Below are positions 18,674 through 28,335 of a stretch of 64,000 bases of DNA, in pieces; within the stretch, counting starts at the first letter, position 1, and the number at the start of each line of letters is the position of its first letter. The translations under genes and the position numbers were made by a program. The stretch lies in contig OZ231128.1 of assembly GCA_965153355.1 (NCBI GenBank), positions 10,602,001 through 10,666,000 on the forward strand, in the 5' to 3' direction. The DNA comes from Flaccisagitta enflata (Eukaryota > Chaetognatha > Sagittoidea > Aphragmophora). The notes below the pieces were generated by a model. The model saw only the letters and a program-made list of their open reading frames with translations. It was not told where the DNA came from and did not search any database.

Positions 18674-18674
<1 letters not shown>

Positions 18675-18748
<74 letters not shown>

Positions 18749-18805
18749 GTGTGCGCGTAAGTGTGTGTGCGCGTGTGTGCGCGTAAGTGTGTGTGCGCGT
18801 AAGTG
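18675..18805. repeat. (GT)n / GTGCGC array
   Basis: Pure GT passes into GTGCGCGTAAGTGT units. The same array, shorter, is at 39361-39470 in copy B. Confidence 0.95.
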
Positions 18806-18923
18806 TGTACGTGCGTGAGAGTGAGCTATAGTGAGACGGGCATTTTGATTTTCGCAGAGTACATTTAGTCTTCGGCTTTCAATTGTGTGAAATATAATAT
18901 AACCATAGAGACTACAGACCGAT

Positions 18924-19049
18924 TAGGCGAAGACATATACAGACATCAATACTTTGACAAGGGGGAAATTCCGTACAAAGGTTTATTGGAAGAAATCTAC
19001 TCTTCATCATGTGTACAAACAGATTATCAACTATTACCCAAAGGATTTT
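18924..19049 (+). repeat. Left TIR of the 3.8-kb element
   Basis: About 126 bp. Key shared blocks are TAGGC at the tip, GGGGGAAATTCCGTACAAA at about 18960, and CAACTATTACCCAAAG at 19029. Confidence 0.85.
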
Positions 19050-19584
19050 GTCATTTTTTTTATATTCTGACGTCATGAAAAATTGATCGCAAAGGTCTTT
19101 GTTTTTCATTAAAAAACTTGATTTCCCATAAAGAGCAATCAAAATAGATCGATAAAAAAGATCATGTGGTGTCTCTCCCACTTCCTCTCCCACCCCCATC
19201 AACTCTATCAGCCTTTTTCTTCTTCACCACCTCCTCCTCCTCCTCTTCCTCCTCCTCTGTTTTTCAGGCTCATTGTGCGCTCATAAATGTTATATCTCTC
19301 TGTCATTGGGCTGCTTTCTGTTCTGTTTGGTTCGGTCTGTTCTGTACCATCTAGGCATTTTCCTGTCTGTCTGTTAGTCTGTCTGTCTGTCTTCTTCTTC
19401 TTCTTCTCTCTCTCTCTCATTTTTTCTCTGTTAACCTGTCCATTTATTCTTTCTCCACCCTATTTCCTTGTTCTTTGTTTGTATGTCTGTTCTACCCTCT
19501 TTCTGAATGGGATTATCTTCTTTAAAGATACATCGATTAGATACATCGATTCTTTATGTTACAACTGAGTTGGTACACCCTGTA

Positions 19585-21961
19585 AGACACTTTCTGAGAG
19601 GAGAACGATTTGGAAATTCGCCCCTTCATCTCCAAGTAATTCTAGAGATGCTTGCATTCTTTGCAGCATCAGGCCATTACAACTAACTCAAGTCATGTTA
19701 TATATACTTGCAAGAGATGGTCAAATTATAAGTCAGCCATCCAGATGTCTACCATCACTTTGCAATGGTTTTCATGTCATTCAAAGAAGTGATCGTGAGT
19801 GGGCTGGTCTTTCCTGTGATTATGTCATAAAAACATGCCAAATGGGAAATCTTAAAACTTCTGGGGGTCTTACCCATAAAAGTGGAATAACTGAAACACA
19901 GAGAAATCAATGGACCCTATCAAGGCCTGTCTGTGCTGAGGAACACAATGCAGTCCAAGAGTTGACAGCAACTAGATTGAGAAGAGGAGAGCAGAACAAA
20001 GATTTTGGTCCTTCCAGAGTTGCACGTGATTGGAAGGTTACTAACATTGTTCGAGATTTCTTTCAAGAAAGAAGCCCCTTTGAATATGGATCAGTATTGT
20101 GTAATATAGCTAATGGAGTTTATGCCCAAGCAACTGTCAATGTTGATGATGCAGAAATTGTAGGCAACAATATCATTTCTTGAATGGTTGGTGGATGAAA
20201 TCTCTTTCCGGAGAAGCAAGCAGTCACACTTGCATCAAAATCCTCTGTAAAGATAAATGGTGAAGGAGTCCAATTTGATCCTCAAGTCCTCTTTCAAAGG
20301 TTAGCATTGGCAGGACATGGATATATTGATGATGCTTTTGACTATGAACTCTGCGTATTTCCCAGCCTAGCTGAACCCCAGACTTGCTGCATAAACCTCA
20401 GCCAATTTTGCAGATGCAATTTGGGCTTAACATCCCAACAGTGTATATTCTGAGTCGCTTTTGATTTTTTTCCCCCTGCCTTTGATTCTTCCTCATGACG
20501 CTGTCATGTTGCCATCGCATTTTTATATCCATGATTTTCTTCCCATATAGCAATAAAACTATATAATTAGGTGTTTAGGGGTTAAGTAGTGTTCAATTGT
20601 GTTCTCCTAATTGAGTTTTATGATTTGGTACTGTAAAGTTATATTTTCCCTTAAATTTTTCCATTTTTTCAGATTTCTTCCCCATCTCCAGACCTTTTGA
20701 TTTTTCTGACTGGGGGAAAACCAAGAATATACATTTCATCCTAAACAAAGATGTTGAAATTCCAAACAACAATATGTAATAGATAGTGGAGCTCTCTTGC
20801 ATCGCATACCATGGACACGTGGAGAAACCTTTGATCATATCCTGAAAAGTTACACCGGGTATGTTCACAAGAGGTATGGCAAAGCAGTTGTTGTTTTTGA
20901 TGGATATTGTTTTGCTTCCACAAAAGATATGGCTCACAGAGGAAGAGCTAAGGGAAAACTAGGACCTACAGTGTCGTGTGCCAAAGAAAAGTGTTTAACC
21001 GTTGCAAAAGATATTTTCCTCAGTAATCCCATGAACAAGCAGAACTCTCTTAAACAGCTTGGTGATGATCTACAGGCTACAGGTTGCCAGATTTTCTATG
21101 CATCATCAGATGCTGATGTTTTGATTGCTCAAAAAACAATTGAATCAGCTAGTGTATAAGATACTGTACTGGTTGGAGATGACACAGACCTGATTGTCCT
21201 CTTGTTGTTATGACTCAAATCCAACTGAAAAGGCTTCTTTTTTTGCCCCTGAACCAAAGAATACAAAACAACAGGTTTAGACCCATACAAATGGGACATC
21301 AACGTTTGTCTGCAACATGTTTCTTCTTTTTTTTACATGCACTTTCTGGGCTGTGATAACACCTTTGCTGCTTTTTGGCATCGGGCAAGGGGGCTGTTAT
21401 ATTGAAAATGCTTTCTGAGACAAACACTGTTTTGCAGCAATCAGCAAAAGTTTTTGATGATGAGTCAGCCGCACCTGAGGAAATTGCTGTAGCAGGTGAA
21501 AAAGCCTTGGTGGAAATGTATAATGGGAAAAAGAATGAGTCTCTGAATGCGCTGAGAAAAAGGAAATACTGTAAAAAGGTTGCTAAAAGTCTTTACAGAG
21601 TCGAGGGAAAAAGCCTTCCACCTACCACAGCTGCTTCAAAATTTCACAGTTACAGAGTGCATCTACAAATTTGTCAATGGAAAAATCCTCATTGCAATTT
21701 GTAGGAAGAATCATTGGGTTGGGAGCTCACTGATTCAGGATACTCCCTGTATTGACAGATCTTCCATCTGCCCCGCCTGAACTGCTTAAAGTCATTACAT
21801 GTGATTGCACCACAGATTTCACTTCTGCAAGATGTAGTTGTTGCAAAAATGGTCTGAAATGCACACTTGCCTATGGTCATTGTCAAGGCACTTCATGTAC
21901 AAATGGAAGTACAGTGGATGTGGCAGAAGAAGATTCTAATGAAGCTGATGATCAAGATTGA
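19585..21961 (+). pseudogene. Decayed PIN-like/CXC-motif gene inside the TIR element
   Basis: Coding pieces in several frames keep the order of one protein. They are: an N-terminal helical piece (about 19585-19800); 19695-20183; about 20205-20453 (VKINGEGVQFDPQVLF); 20766-21210 with acidic motifs VIDSG, VFDGY, SSDADVLI and, after a TAA at 21157, GDDTDLIVLL; a short ALSGCDNT-like piece near 21340; 21375-21704; and 21752-21961 ending in a Cys-rich motif (CDCTT, CSCC, CQGTSC) resembling the CXC/tesmin motif. From general knowledge this matches a large unnamed protein family seen in many invertebrate genomes. The spaced Asp residues are those of a PIN/FEN-like nuclease fold (inference). Several frameshifts and at least two stops show this copy is dead. 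Confidence 0.75.
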
Positions 21962-22013
21962 AGCTTTCCTCAATCCAAAAACTGAAAATCAAGAATTTTG
22001 GTGTATGGGTGTC

Positions 22014-22295
22014 AACCTTTGATTTTGAGTGTTGACATTGAGGCCCAATTAAAATAAGACCAACGCGCGGAGCAGCCTACCTCATAGGGTTGTGTGGAAA
22101 CATGCTGCATGGATTGGAAGACAATTAAGGAAGAATCTTCCCTCAAATAAAATCGGAAGCACTGACAATCAACTTATGAGGACATCAACTTATGATTTGA
22201 GTGTTGATATTTTGGCCAGATGAAATAAAGACCAGTGTTAAGCCAGCGTACCACATAGGGTAATTTGGAAATGTGCTGCATGAACACACAGAATC
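22014..22295 (+). repeat. Direct duplication inside the TIR element
   Basis: Segments 22014-22125 and 22187-22295 share TGATTTGAGTGTTGA, GGCCA/CC-A-AT-AAATAAGACCA, CCAC/CTCATAGGGT and TGCTGCATG in the same order, with clear divergence. It follows the gene and may be its duplicated 3' flank. Confidence 0.75.
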
Positions 22296-22625
22296 AATCA
22301 CAAGGGGTTGGATGCTTTTGCTCATATCACCCATCTGCATGCTGTGACCCAGCGTCACTTGTCTTTGAAAATCTTTGGTTTAGTCATGTGCTACGCAAAT
22401 ACACCCCGCTTTGTCAGTCCGTTAGTTGGTCCGTCCGTTGGTTGGTCCATCTGTCCATCCGTGGGGAAGTGCTATGTAATTTCAATGTAATACAATCATT
22501 TCTATTGACCTTATAAAAAAAATAACATAAATATAAATGTAACTTGACCACACAATATTTTTTCTTAATCAAAAATATGCAATTTTCGCGTTTTTTTAAA
22601 GTATGAATATCCTTAAATTACCTTA

Positions 22626-22740
22626 AAAATCTTTGGGTAATAGTTGTTTTTCTCAAAATATATGTTCTTAGGATGGGAAAAATGCCTTCAAACGTTTGTA
22701 CGGAATTTCCCCCATGTGGTTCTTTACATATCTGTGCCTA
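22626..22740 (-). repeat. Right TIR of the 3.8-kb element
   Basis: Reverse complement of the left TIR blocks, ending TGTGCCTA before GAT. Confidence 0.85.
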
Positions 22741-22883
22741 GATGTACACATTCAGACAATAGACATGATTGACATCCATAGGCGTTAACAATGTTAGACC
22801 CACCCGGCCCCAACACTATGTGTGTTAGGAGAACGAGTTTCTTTTCCCACGGGTGCAACCAAAGCGAGGCCACTCGGTGCACT

Positions 22884-23012
22884 GCATCTTTTCCTTCTTA
22901 TTCTCCTTCTTCTTGATCTTCTCCTTCTTTTCCGTCTTCCTTTGATCATCGTCGTCTTCTAAGTCTGCTTGTTAGTCGTCTTCTTCTTCTTCTTCTTCCT
23001 CTTCTTCGAGGT
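22884..23012. repeat. (CTT)n array at the LINE 5' end, copy A
   Basis: CTT-rich, interrupted. The LINE sequence GAGGTCCCAAAAAAG starts directly after the last CTTC. Confidence 0.9.
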
Positions 23013-23035
23013 CCCAAAAAAGTCAAACTGAATCC

Positions 23036-23944
23036 ATGTCTAAGGAGACAAAATCCAAAACAAAAGCCAATACAAAACCCACTAAAAGTATGGAAAATGT
23101 GAAAGATGGTAAGAGATGGCGACTCCTGTATGCTAATGTAAGAGGACTTAAAAGTAAAATGGCATGCTTAAAAAGTGTATGTGGAGAAACGGATCCTGAT
23201 ATAGTCCTCTTAACTGAGACTCACCTGTCTGAAGATAAAGGAGTAAATTTAGCTGGTTATGCCTTCTGCGGAAGGGCAAGGAAGATAGGTAAAGGTGGAG
23301 GCGTCGGAATCTTTGTCAAAAACGATAAAAAGCCAATAGTTGCGCCCCATTACACACATAGGGACATTGAATTATTATGGATAAGTATCCATAGAGAATC
23401 AGCCGCTCCCCTCTTCGTAGGTGCTTACTATGGGAAGCAGGAGGCAAATTGCAACTTGCAAAAAATCACAGAAGAAATGGATCTTCATAGTGAGGAGATC
23501 TTAGAAAAGAAACAAGAAGGAGAAGTGATCGTATGCATGGATGCAAATGCAAAGATTGGCCTCATTAGCGAAAATATTTCGAGAAATGGCGGACTTATCT
23601 CGAATGTGTTTGAGGAATGTGAGATGGTTGTCATGAATAGGTCTGACATTTGCGAAGGCCAAATAACTCGACAGAACAGGAAGAAACCGGAAGAAAAATC
23701 GGCCATTGACTTCATCACTGCTACCCACACGGCCAGTTACTGGGTTGTAGGAATGAAAATTGATGAAGACGGCGATTTTAGGATGAGGAATAAAGCAGAA
23801 TCAGATCACAATACTATCTTGATCGATTTGCAAATACCTCATTTGCAAACAAGCTCACAATGTGGAATATTAAGGCATCTGAAGAGAAATATGGCCAGTA
23901 TAGAGAGAGATTACGTCAAGCAGTACCTGAGGCCACAAAGATAA
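23036..23944 (+). CDS. LINE endonuclease ORF (EEP/APE-type), copy A
   Basis: 302 aa. After a Lys/Thr-rich N-terminus, the apurinic-endonuclease-like fold is readable in order: LYANVRGLKSK (about residue 31), DPDIVLLTETHL with the catalytic Glu, GGGVGIFVKND, VGAYYGKQ, CMDANAKIG with the D-x-N pair, SAIDFITAT, and ESDHNTILIDL with the catalytic SDH. This enzyme nicks target DNA to prime reverse transcription. The last 85 nt overlap the reverse transcriptase ORF in the -1 frame, and the sense of the polypeptide appears to continue in that other frame. Confidence 0.9.
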   Translation: MSKETKSKTKANTKPTKSMENVKDGKRWRLLYANVRGLKSKMACLKSVCGETDPDIVLLTETHLSEDKGVNLAGYAFCGRARKIGKGGGVGIFVKNDKKPIVAPHYTHRDIELLWISIHRESAAPLFVGAYYGKQEANCNLQKITEEMDLHSEEILEKKQEGEVIVCMDANAKIGLISENISRNGGLISNVFEECEMVVMNRSDICEGQITRQNRKKPEEKSAIDFITATHTASYWVVGMKIDEDGDFRMRNKAESDHNTILIDLQIPHLQTSSQCGILRHLKRNMASIERDYVKQYLRPQR

Positions 23945-26430
23945 TGGCAGACCAGACCGTTCCCATGTCACAAAGGTATGCAAGATGGGAAAAGCTGTTT
24001 TACCGAATACTGATGTCAACAATTGGTAAAACAACAGTCAAGGAGAGAAGCTCTGCCCCCCCATCAAAAGAGCTGAAAAAACTAAGAAAAGAAAGGAAAG
24101 AACTTAAGAAGCAGTTTGAAAAGGAGAAAGATCGAACAATAAAGAAAGCCAAAATGGAACTCTACATTCAAAAGCAACATGAGATTAAAGAGAAAGCACT
24201 GGAAGAAGAGGAACAGAGATTGAATACAAGATTCGAGAAAATGGTGGAGGATAGAAGTAATAACCAATTTTGGAATGAAAGAAGATTGATGAAGAAAGAT
24301 CAGGCCTCGTCATGGCTAGTAACGAAAGATAGTGATGGAAAAATAATTTATGATCCAGAAGAAAATAAAGAAAATGTCGCTAATTTCTATGAGGGCCTTT
24401 TCAAGAAAAGACAAGTAGCCCATCACCCTCACCATGACACTGTCGAGGCAGAGATAGAGAGACTACAATTAGAGACGGATGTGACTGACGATGACGACCT
24501 GCCAACTAAAGCAGAGATTAAGCAGGTCATCATGAACAAGAAGAACAAGAAAGCCACTACAGACTGGAAAAACGAGATTCTAAAAAGAGGAGGAGATGAG
24601 TTTGTCGATTTTGTTTACCCAGTCATTAAAGCTTTTTGGCTGGAAGGCATACCCCCGGAAATATGGAATCAGGGTCTCATAACTTCCGTATGGAAAGGAA
24701 AAGGTGACAGAGAAAGCATGGATAACCAGAGGGCCATCACGGTTTCCAGCTCAATAGGAACAATTGCGGAAGAACTCGTCTACAACCGAGTAATGGCTAA
24801 AGTCCACTTTACTCAAGCCCAAGCTGGTGGGAAAAAGGGCGCATCCACAGCTGACCAGGTGTTTGTCCTCAGAAATGTGATTGATTTGGCAAGAGCAGAG
24901 AAGAGGAATATTATCATAACCTTCTACGATGTTAAAAAAGCTTATGATAAAGCAGATACAAATGATATGTTATATTGTATGCACAGAAGTAATGTAAAAG
25001 GAAAAACATGGCGATTGATGAGCTCCCTGAACACAGGGCTAACCGCAAAGATCAACACAAAAGCGGGATTAACTAGAGAAATAACCAGAGAGGCAGGAGG
25101 CAAGCAAGGGGGTAAGCTAATGGTACCCTTGTTTGCCAAAATGATGGACACTGCTGCAGAAGACATGCAGGCAGATCCAAACCTTGGAATTTCCATAGCA
25201 AACATAGTCATAGAAACTCTCATTTTTGTAGATGACAAGATTTCCATTGCGGAAGTTGCGGAAGGAGATCAACAACAGCAACTCACCCTCGATTTTGCTG
25301 ATGAATTTGCCCAGAAACACAAATTAGAATGGGGAAACAGCAAATGCAAAACTATGACAATTGGCAACTCAAGAAACAAGAAAAAAGATTGGAAACTAGG
25401 AGGCGAGGAGATTGGAGCATGTCAAGAGTATAAGTATCTAGGCGACATTATTAGCCTTGATGGAAAAAATACATCAAATTTGAAAGAGAGGAAAAACAAA
25501 GTTAATGTTGCTGTAAGATCCATCTTGACATGTTGCAGCAGTGGAGTGATGCAAAGAATGGCCACCAAGGTTGCCATGCACCTGTATGAAACTGAAATCG
25601 TCTCAGCCCTACTCTACAACGCTGAGACTTGGACCTTAAATAACGTGGAAAAAAAGTTTCTTGACCAGATTGAGTTGCAAGCTTGGAAAAAACTCATAGG
25701 CTTGCCTAACACAACTCCATCAGCGGGAATAATGCATACAATGGGTAGACTATTACCATCTGTAAGAACAGAACAAAAACAACTCATCTACTTACACAAA
25801 GTTCTCCAAAGGGAAGACAAACACAACACAACAGCAACAATGAAAGCATTGAAAGAGAAAGATATAAGATGGTCAAAGCAAGTAAATTCCATCCTAGAAA
25901 AATGGGAACTAGACACGGACTGGGAAAGCATTAAGAACAAAAGGAAGGGAGAATGGAGTCAATTGGTGAAAACTGCGGCGGAAAAAGCAAACATTGAAAA
26001 ATTAAAGGAGGAGTGTGAGACGAAAAATCGCAATGAAACAAAGACCAAGACAAAAGTTGGACGCCTCAGAGAACTGTTGAACAGTCCAGATTATGATAGA
26101 ACACCGGATCGTTTTATTGTTCAAAACCAACCAATGATATATACCCGTGCCTTAATTATGGGACGATTTGGCATGCTACAGTGTGCTAAAAACTATGCCA
26201 CTCAACACGGAACAAAAGAATGCAAAGAATGCGGAGTCACAGATGATGAAAACCATAGAATAAATTTCTGTATGAAGTATCGTAGTGTAAATCTCTATGA
26301 TAAAACTGAAAAAATTGAATTTAACGATATTTATTATGATGACGATGATGATAAAGTTCTGAATGTAGTTAGAACAATTCTGTCTGTGTGGGACCTCGCC
26401 CATGGTAAGAATGAAGTACGCTCTGGTTGA
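23860..26430 (+). CDS. LINE reverse transcriptase ORF, copy A
   Basis: 856 aa, open to the stop. A charged coiled region comes first (residues 60-160). Reverse transcriptase motifs then follow: ITSVWKGKGD and NQRAITVSSSIGTI (fingers), IITFYDVKKAYDKA (motif A, near residue 355), EAGGKQGGKLMVPLFAK (motif B), ETLIFVDDKI (motif C, near residue 455; FVDD instead of the usual F/YADD), and YKYLGDIISLDG. The C-terminus has CKECGVTDDENHRINFC, a CCHC zinc knuckle typical of LINE ORF2 proteins. No stops or frameshifts occur within this ORF. Copy B of the same ORF is broken. Confidence 0.92.
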   Translation: MWNIKASEEKYGQYRERLRQAVPEATKIMADQTVPMSQRYARWEKLFYRILMSTIGKTTVKERSSAPPSKELKKLRKERKELKKQFEKEKDRTIKKAKMELYIQKQHEIKEKALEEEEQRLNTRFEKMVEDRSNNQFWNERRLMKKDQASSWLVTKDSDGKIIYDPEENKENVANFYEGLFKKRQVAHHPHHDTVEAEIERLQLETDVTDDDDLPTKAEIKQVIMNKKNKKATTDWKNEILKRGGDEFVDFVYPVIKAFWLEGIPPEIWNQGLITSVWKGKGDRESMDNQRAITVSSSIGTIAEELVYNRVMAKVHFTQAQAGGKKGASTADQVFVLRNVIDLARAEKRNIIITFYDVKKAYDKADTNDMLYCMHRSNVKGKTWRLMSSLNTGLTAKINTKAGLTREITREAGGKQGGKLMVPLFAKMMDTAAEDMQADPNLGISIANIVIETLIFVDDKISIAEVAEGDQQQQLTLDFADEFAQKHKLEWGNSKCKTMTIGNSRNKKKDWKLGGEEIGACQEYKYLGDIISLDGKNTSNLKERKNKVNVAVRSILTCCSSGVMQRMATKVAMHLYETEIVSALLYNAETWTLNNVEKKFLDQIELQAWKKLIGLPNTTPSAGIMHTMGRLLPSVRTEQKQLIYLHKVLQREDKHNTTATMKALKEKDIRWSKQVNSILEKWELDTDWESIKNKRKGEWSQLVKTAAEKANIEKLKEECETKNRNETKTKTKVGRLRELLNSPDYDRTPDRFIVQNQPMIYTRALIMGRFGMLQCAKNYATQHGTKECKECGVTDDENHRINFCMKYRSVNLYDKTEKIEFNDIYYDDDDDKVLNVVRTILSVWDLAHGKNEVRSG

Positions 26431-26601
26431 ATGTTGCCTATTTATATTGAACTTGCAATCCAAACTCTTGGAGAGCTTTGAAAATAATGTACTTCATTAT
26501 TTATTATTCGTTGCCGTATTTATTCTTGAAAACTGTTGAAATGTAAACATTTCATGTCCTTGTACTTGTACGTAAGTGTAATCGCTTATTTGGACACTAT
26601 A

Positions 26602-26622
26602 TTCAAATTCAAATTCAAATTC
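26602..26622 (+). repeat. (TTCAAA)n tail of LINE copy A
   Basis: Three and a half TTCAAA units end directly at TTCTTCC of the CTT-rich tract. Confidence 0.9.
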
Positions 26623-26639
26623 TTCCTCAGCTTCTTCTC

Positions 26640-26800
26640 TCTCTTCTTTTTTTCTTTTCTTTTCTTCTTCTTCTCTTCTTCTTTTGTCCTTCTTCGCCTT
26701 CTTTCTTCTTCTTCTTGTAATTCTTCTTCTTGTTCTTCTTCTTCTTCCCTTCTTCTTCTTCTTCTTCTTCTTCTTCTCTTCTTTTGTTTTTGTTTTGTTT
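26640..26800. repeat. (CTT)n array after LINE copy A
   Basis: CTT/CTTTT-rich, 160 bp. Confidence 0.9.
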
Positions 26801-26818
26801 TGTTTTTCTTCTCTCCTT

Positions 26819-27426
26819 GGGCAGCGGTTCTACAACATGACCTATGCCCACATATGGGGGATTTTCTCCTTCTTCTCCTTCTTCTCCTCCTTCTTCTTCT
26901 CCATCCCCCCCCCTTAAATCCAAGTCTCGAGGCTCAATTTCCAGTCTTGAGGCCTAAATCCTGGTCACAAGGCCCAAATCTTAGCCTTGAGGGGTCAATG
27001 ATCTATGCTTTCACACATATGGGGACTTTTCTTCTTCTTCTCCTTCTTCTCCTCCTTCTTCTTCTCCGTCCCCCCCCCTTACATCCATGTCTCGAGGCTC
27101 AATTTCCAGTCTTGAGGCCTAAATCCTGGTCACGAGGCCCAAATGTTAGCCTTGAGGCCAAAATTTTAGCCTAAAGGCCAAAATCCTAGCCTAAAGGCCA
27201 AAATCCTAGCCTGGAGAACCAGATCCCAGCCTTGAGGCCCAGACCCCAGCCTTGAGGCCCATATCTCAGCCTTGAGGCCCAAATCTCAGCCTCACGGTCC
27301 AAATTCCAGCCAAGAGGTTTGATCCTAGTAGGAGAAGGAGGAGAAGGAGGAGAAGGAGGAGAAGAAGGAGAGAATTCCCCATATGTGTGAAAGCATAGGT
27401 CATCGACCCCTTCGGGGCCGCTGCCC
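26819..27426. repeat. GGCCCC-hairpin element with tandem core, copy A
   Basis: Left GGGCAGCGG ... GACCTATGC; right CATATGTGTGAAAGCATAGG then CCCCTTCGGGGCCGCTGCCC. The core has 20-bp units GAGGCCCAAATCCTAGCCTT (26925-27310), with a partly repeated left arm at 26990-27070 showing an internal tandem duplication. Its counterpart in copy B is 43620-44165. Confidence 0.7.
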
Positions 27427-27436
27427 TGCTTCCCCT

Positions 27437-27541
27437 GTTTCTTCTTCTTCTTTTTCTTCTTCTTTTTCTTCTTCTTCTTCTTCTTCTTCTCCTTCTTCTT
27501 CTTCTTCTTCTTCTTCTTCTTCTTCTTCTTCTTCTTCTTCT
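27437..27541. repeat. (CTT)n array at the 5' end of the truncated LINE, copy A
   Basis: Pure CTT for the last 60 bp, ending directly at TACAAAAAACCAAGAC. Confidence 0.95.
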
Positions 27542-28274
27542 ACAAAAAACCAAGACTAAATACTTAGAAACAGTGCTCAATGACGAAAATCACAAAAGGG
27601 AACCGTCGCCATTGATTCACCAAAATCAGAAGTTAATAACAACAAGGGCGCTTATTATGGGCAGGGCGGGGATGCTCCAATGTGCCAACAACTTCTCTAC
27701 TAAATATAAAACAAAAATTGTAGTGATTGAGGGGTGATTGATGATGAAAGTCATAGAATTAATAAGTGTATGAGATGGCAAGCGATAAACCTGAAAGCAA
27801 ATTATGAAAAGATTGACTTTAATGATATATACACGAATGAGGCTGTCAAATGTCGGGCTGTATTAGAGAAAATAATAGGTATTTGGGATCTGGCGAATGG
27901 TAGAAATGACATGCGGAAAACGTTTAGTGATGAATGAATGAAAATTGTAAGGTTGGTTTTGTGTGGTTAAATTGGACGGGCCTCATTATAATTATCCATG
28001 AACACACTACGCCAGAGAGCAATGTAAAGTCTCCTTTTTTGTGCTATTTGTGATATTGAACGTTTCCTAATTACAATTGAATCACCTGACACGAAATGTA
28101 ACTAGTCTGTACAAGTAGCTGTAGTAAAATTGTATTTATTGAACTTTTAACTTAACTGTGGTGTAAGCCATGTCCTCGTCATCGTACATAAGTGTTATCG
28201 CTTATATGGACAATAAATTCAAATTCAAATTCAAATTCAAATTCAAATTCAAATTCAAATTCAAATTCAAATTC
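27542..28274 (+). mobile_element. 5'-truncated second LINE, related subfamily, copy A
   Basis: Starts immediately after (CTT)n and ends with about nine TTCAAA units (28215-28274), which run into another (CTT)n. The first part (to about 27735) and the ORF 27734-27937 are in different frames. They encode a C-terminus clearly related to the full-length element (RALIMGRAGMLQCA, then DDESHRIN and IGIWDLANG), but with many replacements. The CxxC of the zinc knuckle is lost to a frameshift or stop at about 27720. It is a dead copy of a distinct subfamily. Confidence 0.85.
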
Positions 28275-28335
28275 TTCTTCTTCTTCTTCTTCTTCTTCTT
28301 CTTCTTCTCCTTCTTCTTCTTCCTCTTCTTCATAT
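28275..28335. repeat. (CTT)n array after the truncated LINE, copy A
   Basis: CTT array directly abutting the TTCAAA tail. Confidence 0.93.

Larger units (their letters stand above)
18924..22740 (+). mobile_element. 3.8-kb TIR DNA element with 3-bp GAT duplication
   Basis: The left end TAGGCGAAG and right end ending TGTGCCTA start matching imperfect TIRs of about 115-126 bp that include GGGGGAAATTCCGTACAAA and CAACTATTACCCAAAG. GAT flanks both sides (18921-18923 and 22741-22743). In copy B the same locus reads straight through with one GAT (39583-39585), which proves the insertion boundaries. Inside are a polypyrimidine stretch, one decayed plus-strand gene (19585-21961), a direct duplication of about 110 bp (22014 and 22187) and a small GTCC-family fragment (22396-22455). 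Known 3-bp-TSD superfamilies include CACTA, PIF/Harbinger, Zator and Academ. The TAGGC termini do not let me assign one. Confidence 0.88.
23009..26622 (+). mobile_element. Non-LTR retrotransposon (LINE), copy A, nearly full length
   Basis: It starts at GAGGTCCC immediately after a (CTT)n array and has only a 27-nt leader before the first ATG. It contains an EEP endonuclease ORF and an overlapping reverse transcriptase ORF, then about 190 nt of 3' UTR. It ends in tandem TTCAAA units (26602-26622), which run into a second CTT-rich tract. No LTRs are present. A tail of short tandem units instead of poly-A is typical of several LINE clades (CR1, I, RTE). I do not assign the clade. Confidence 0.88.

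Noticed and set aside
24942-25247. 101-aa minus-strand ORF opposite the LINE reverse transcriptase
   Set aside because: Shadow of the real plus-strand ORF, repeated at 41822 only because the element is duplicated.
23009-26622. Possible LTR retrotransposon
   Set aside because: No LTR, protease, RNase H or integrase; EEP endonuclease and a short tandem tail are LINE features.
26819-27426. rRNA or tRNA gene suggested by the GC-rich hairpins
   Set aside because: No conserved tRNA boxes or rRNA signatures; hairpins are repeat termini shared by several copies.
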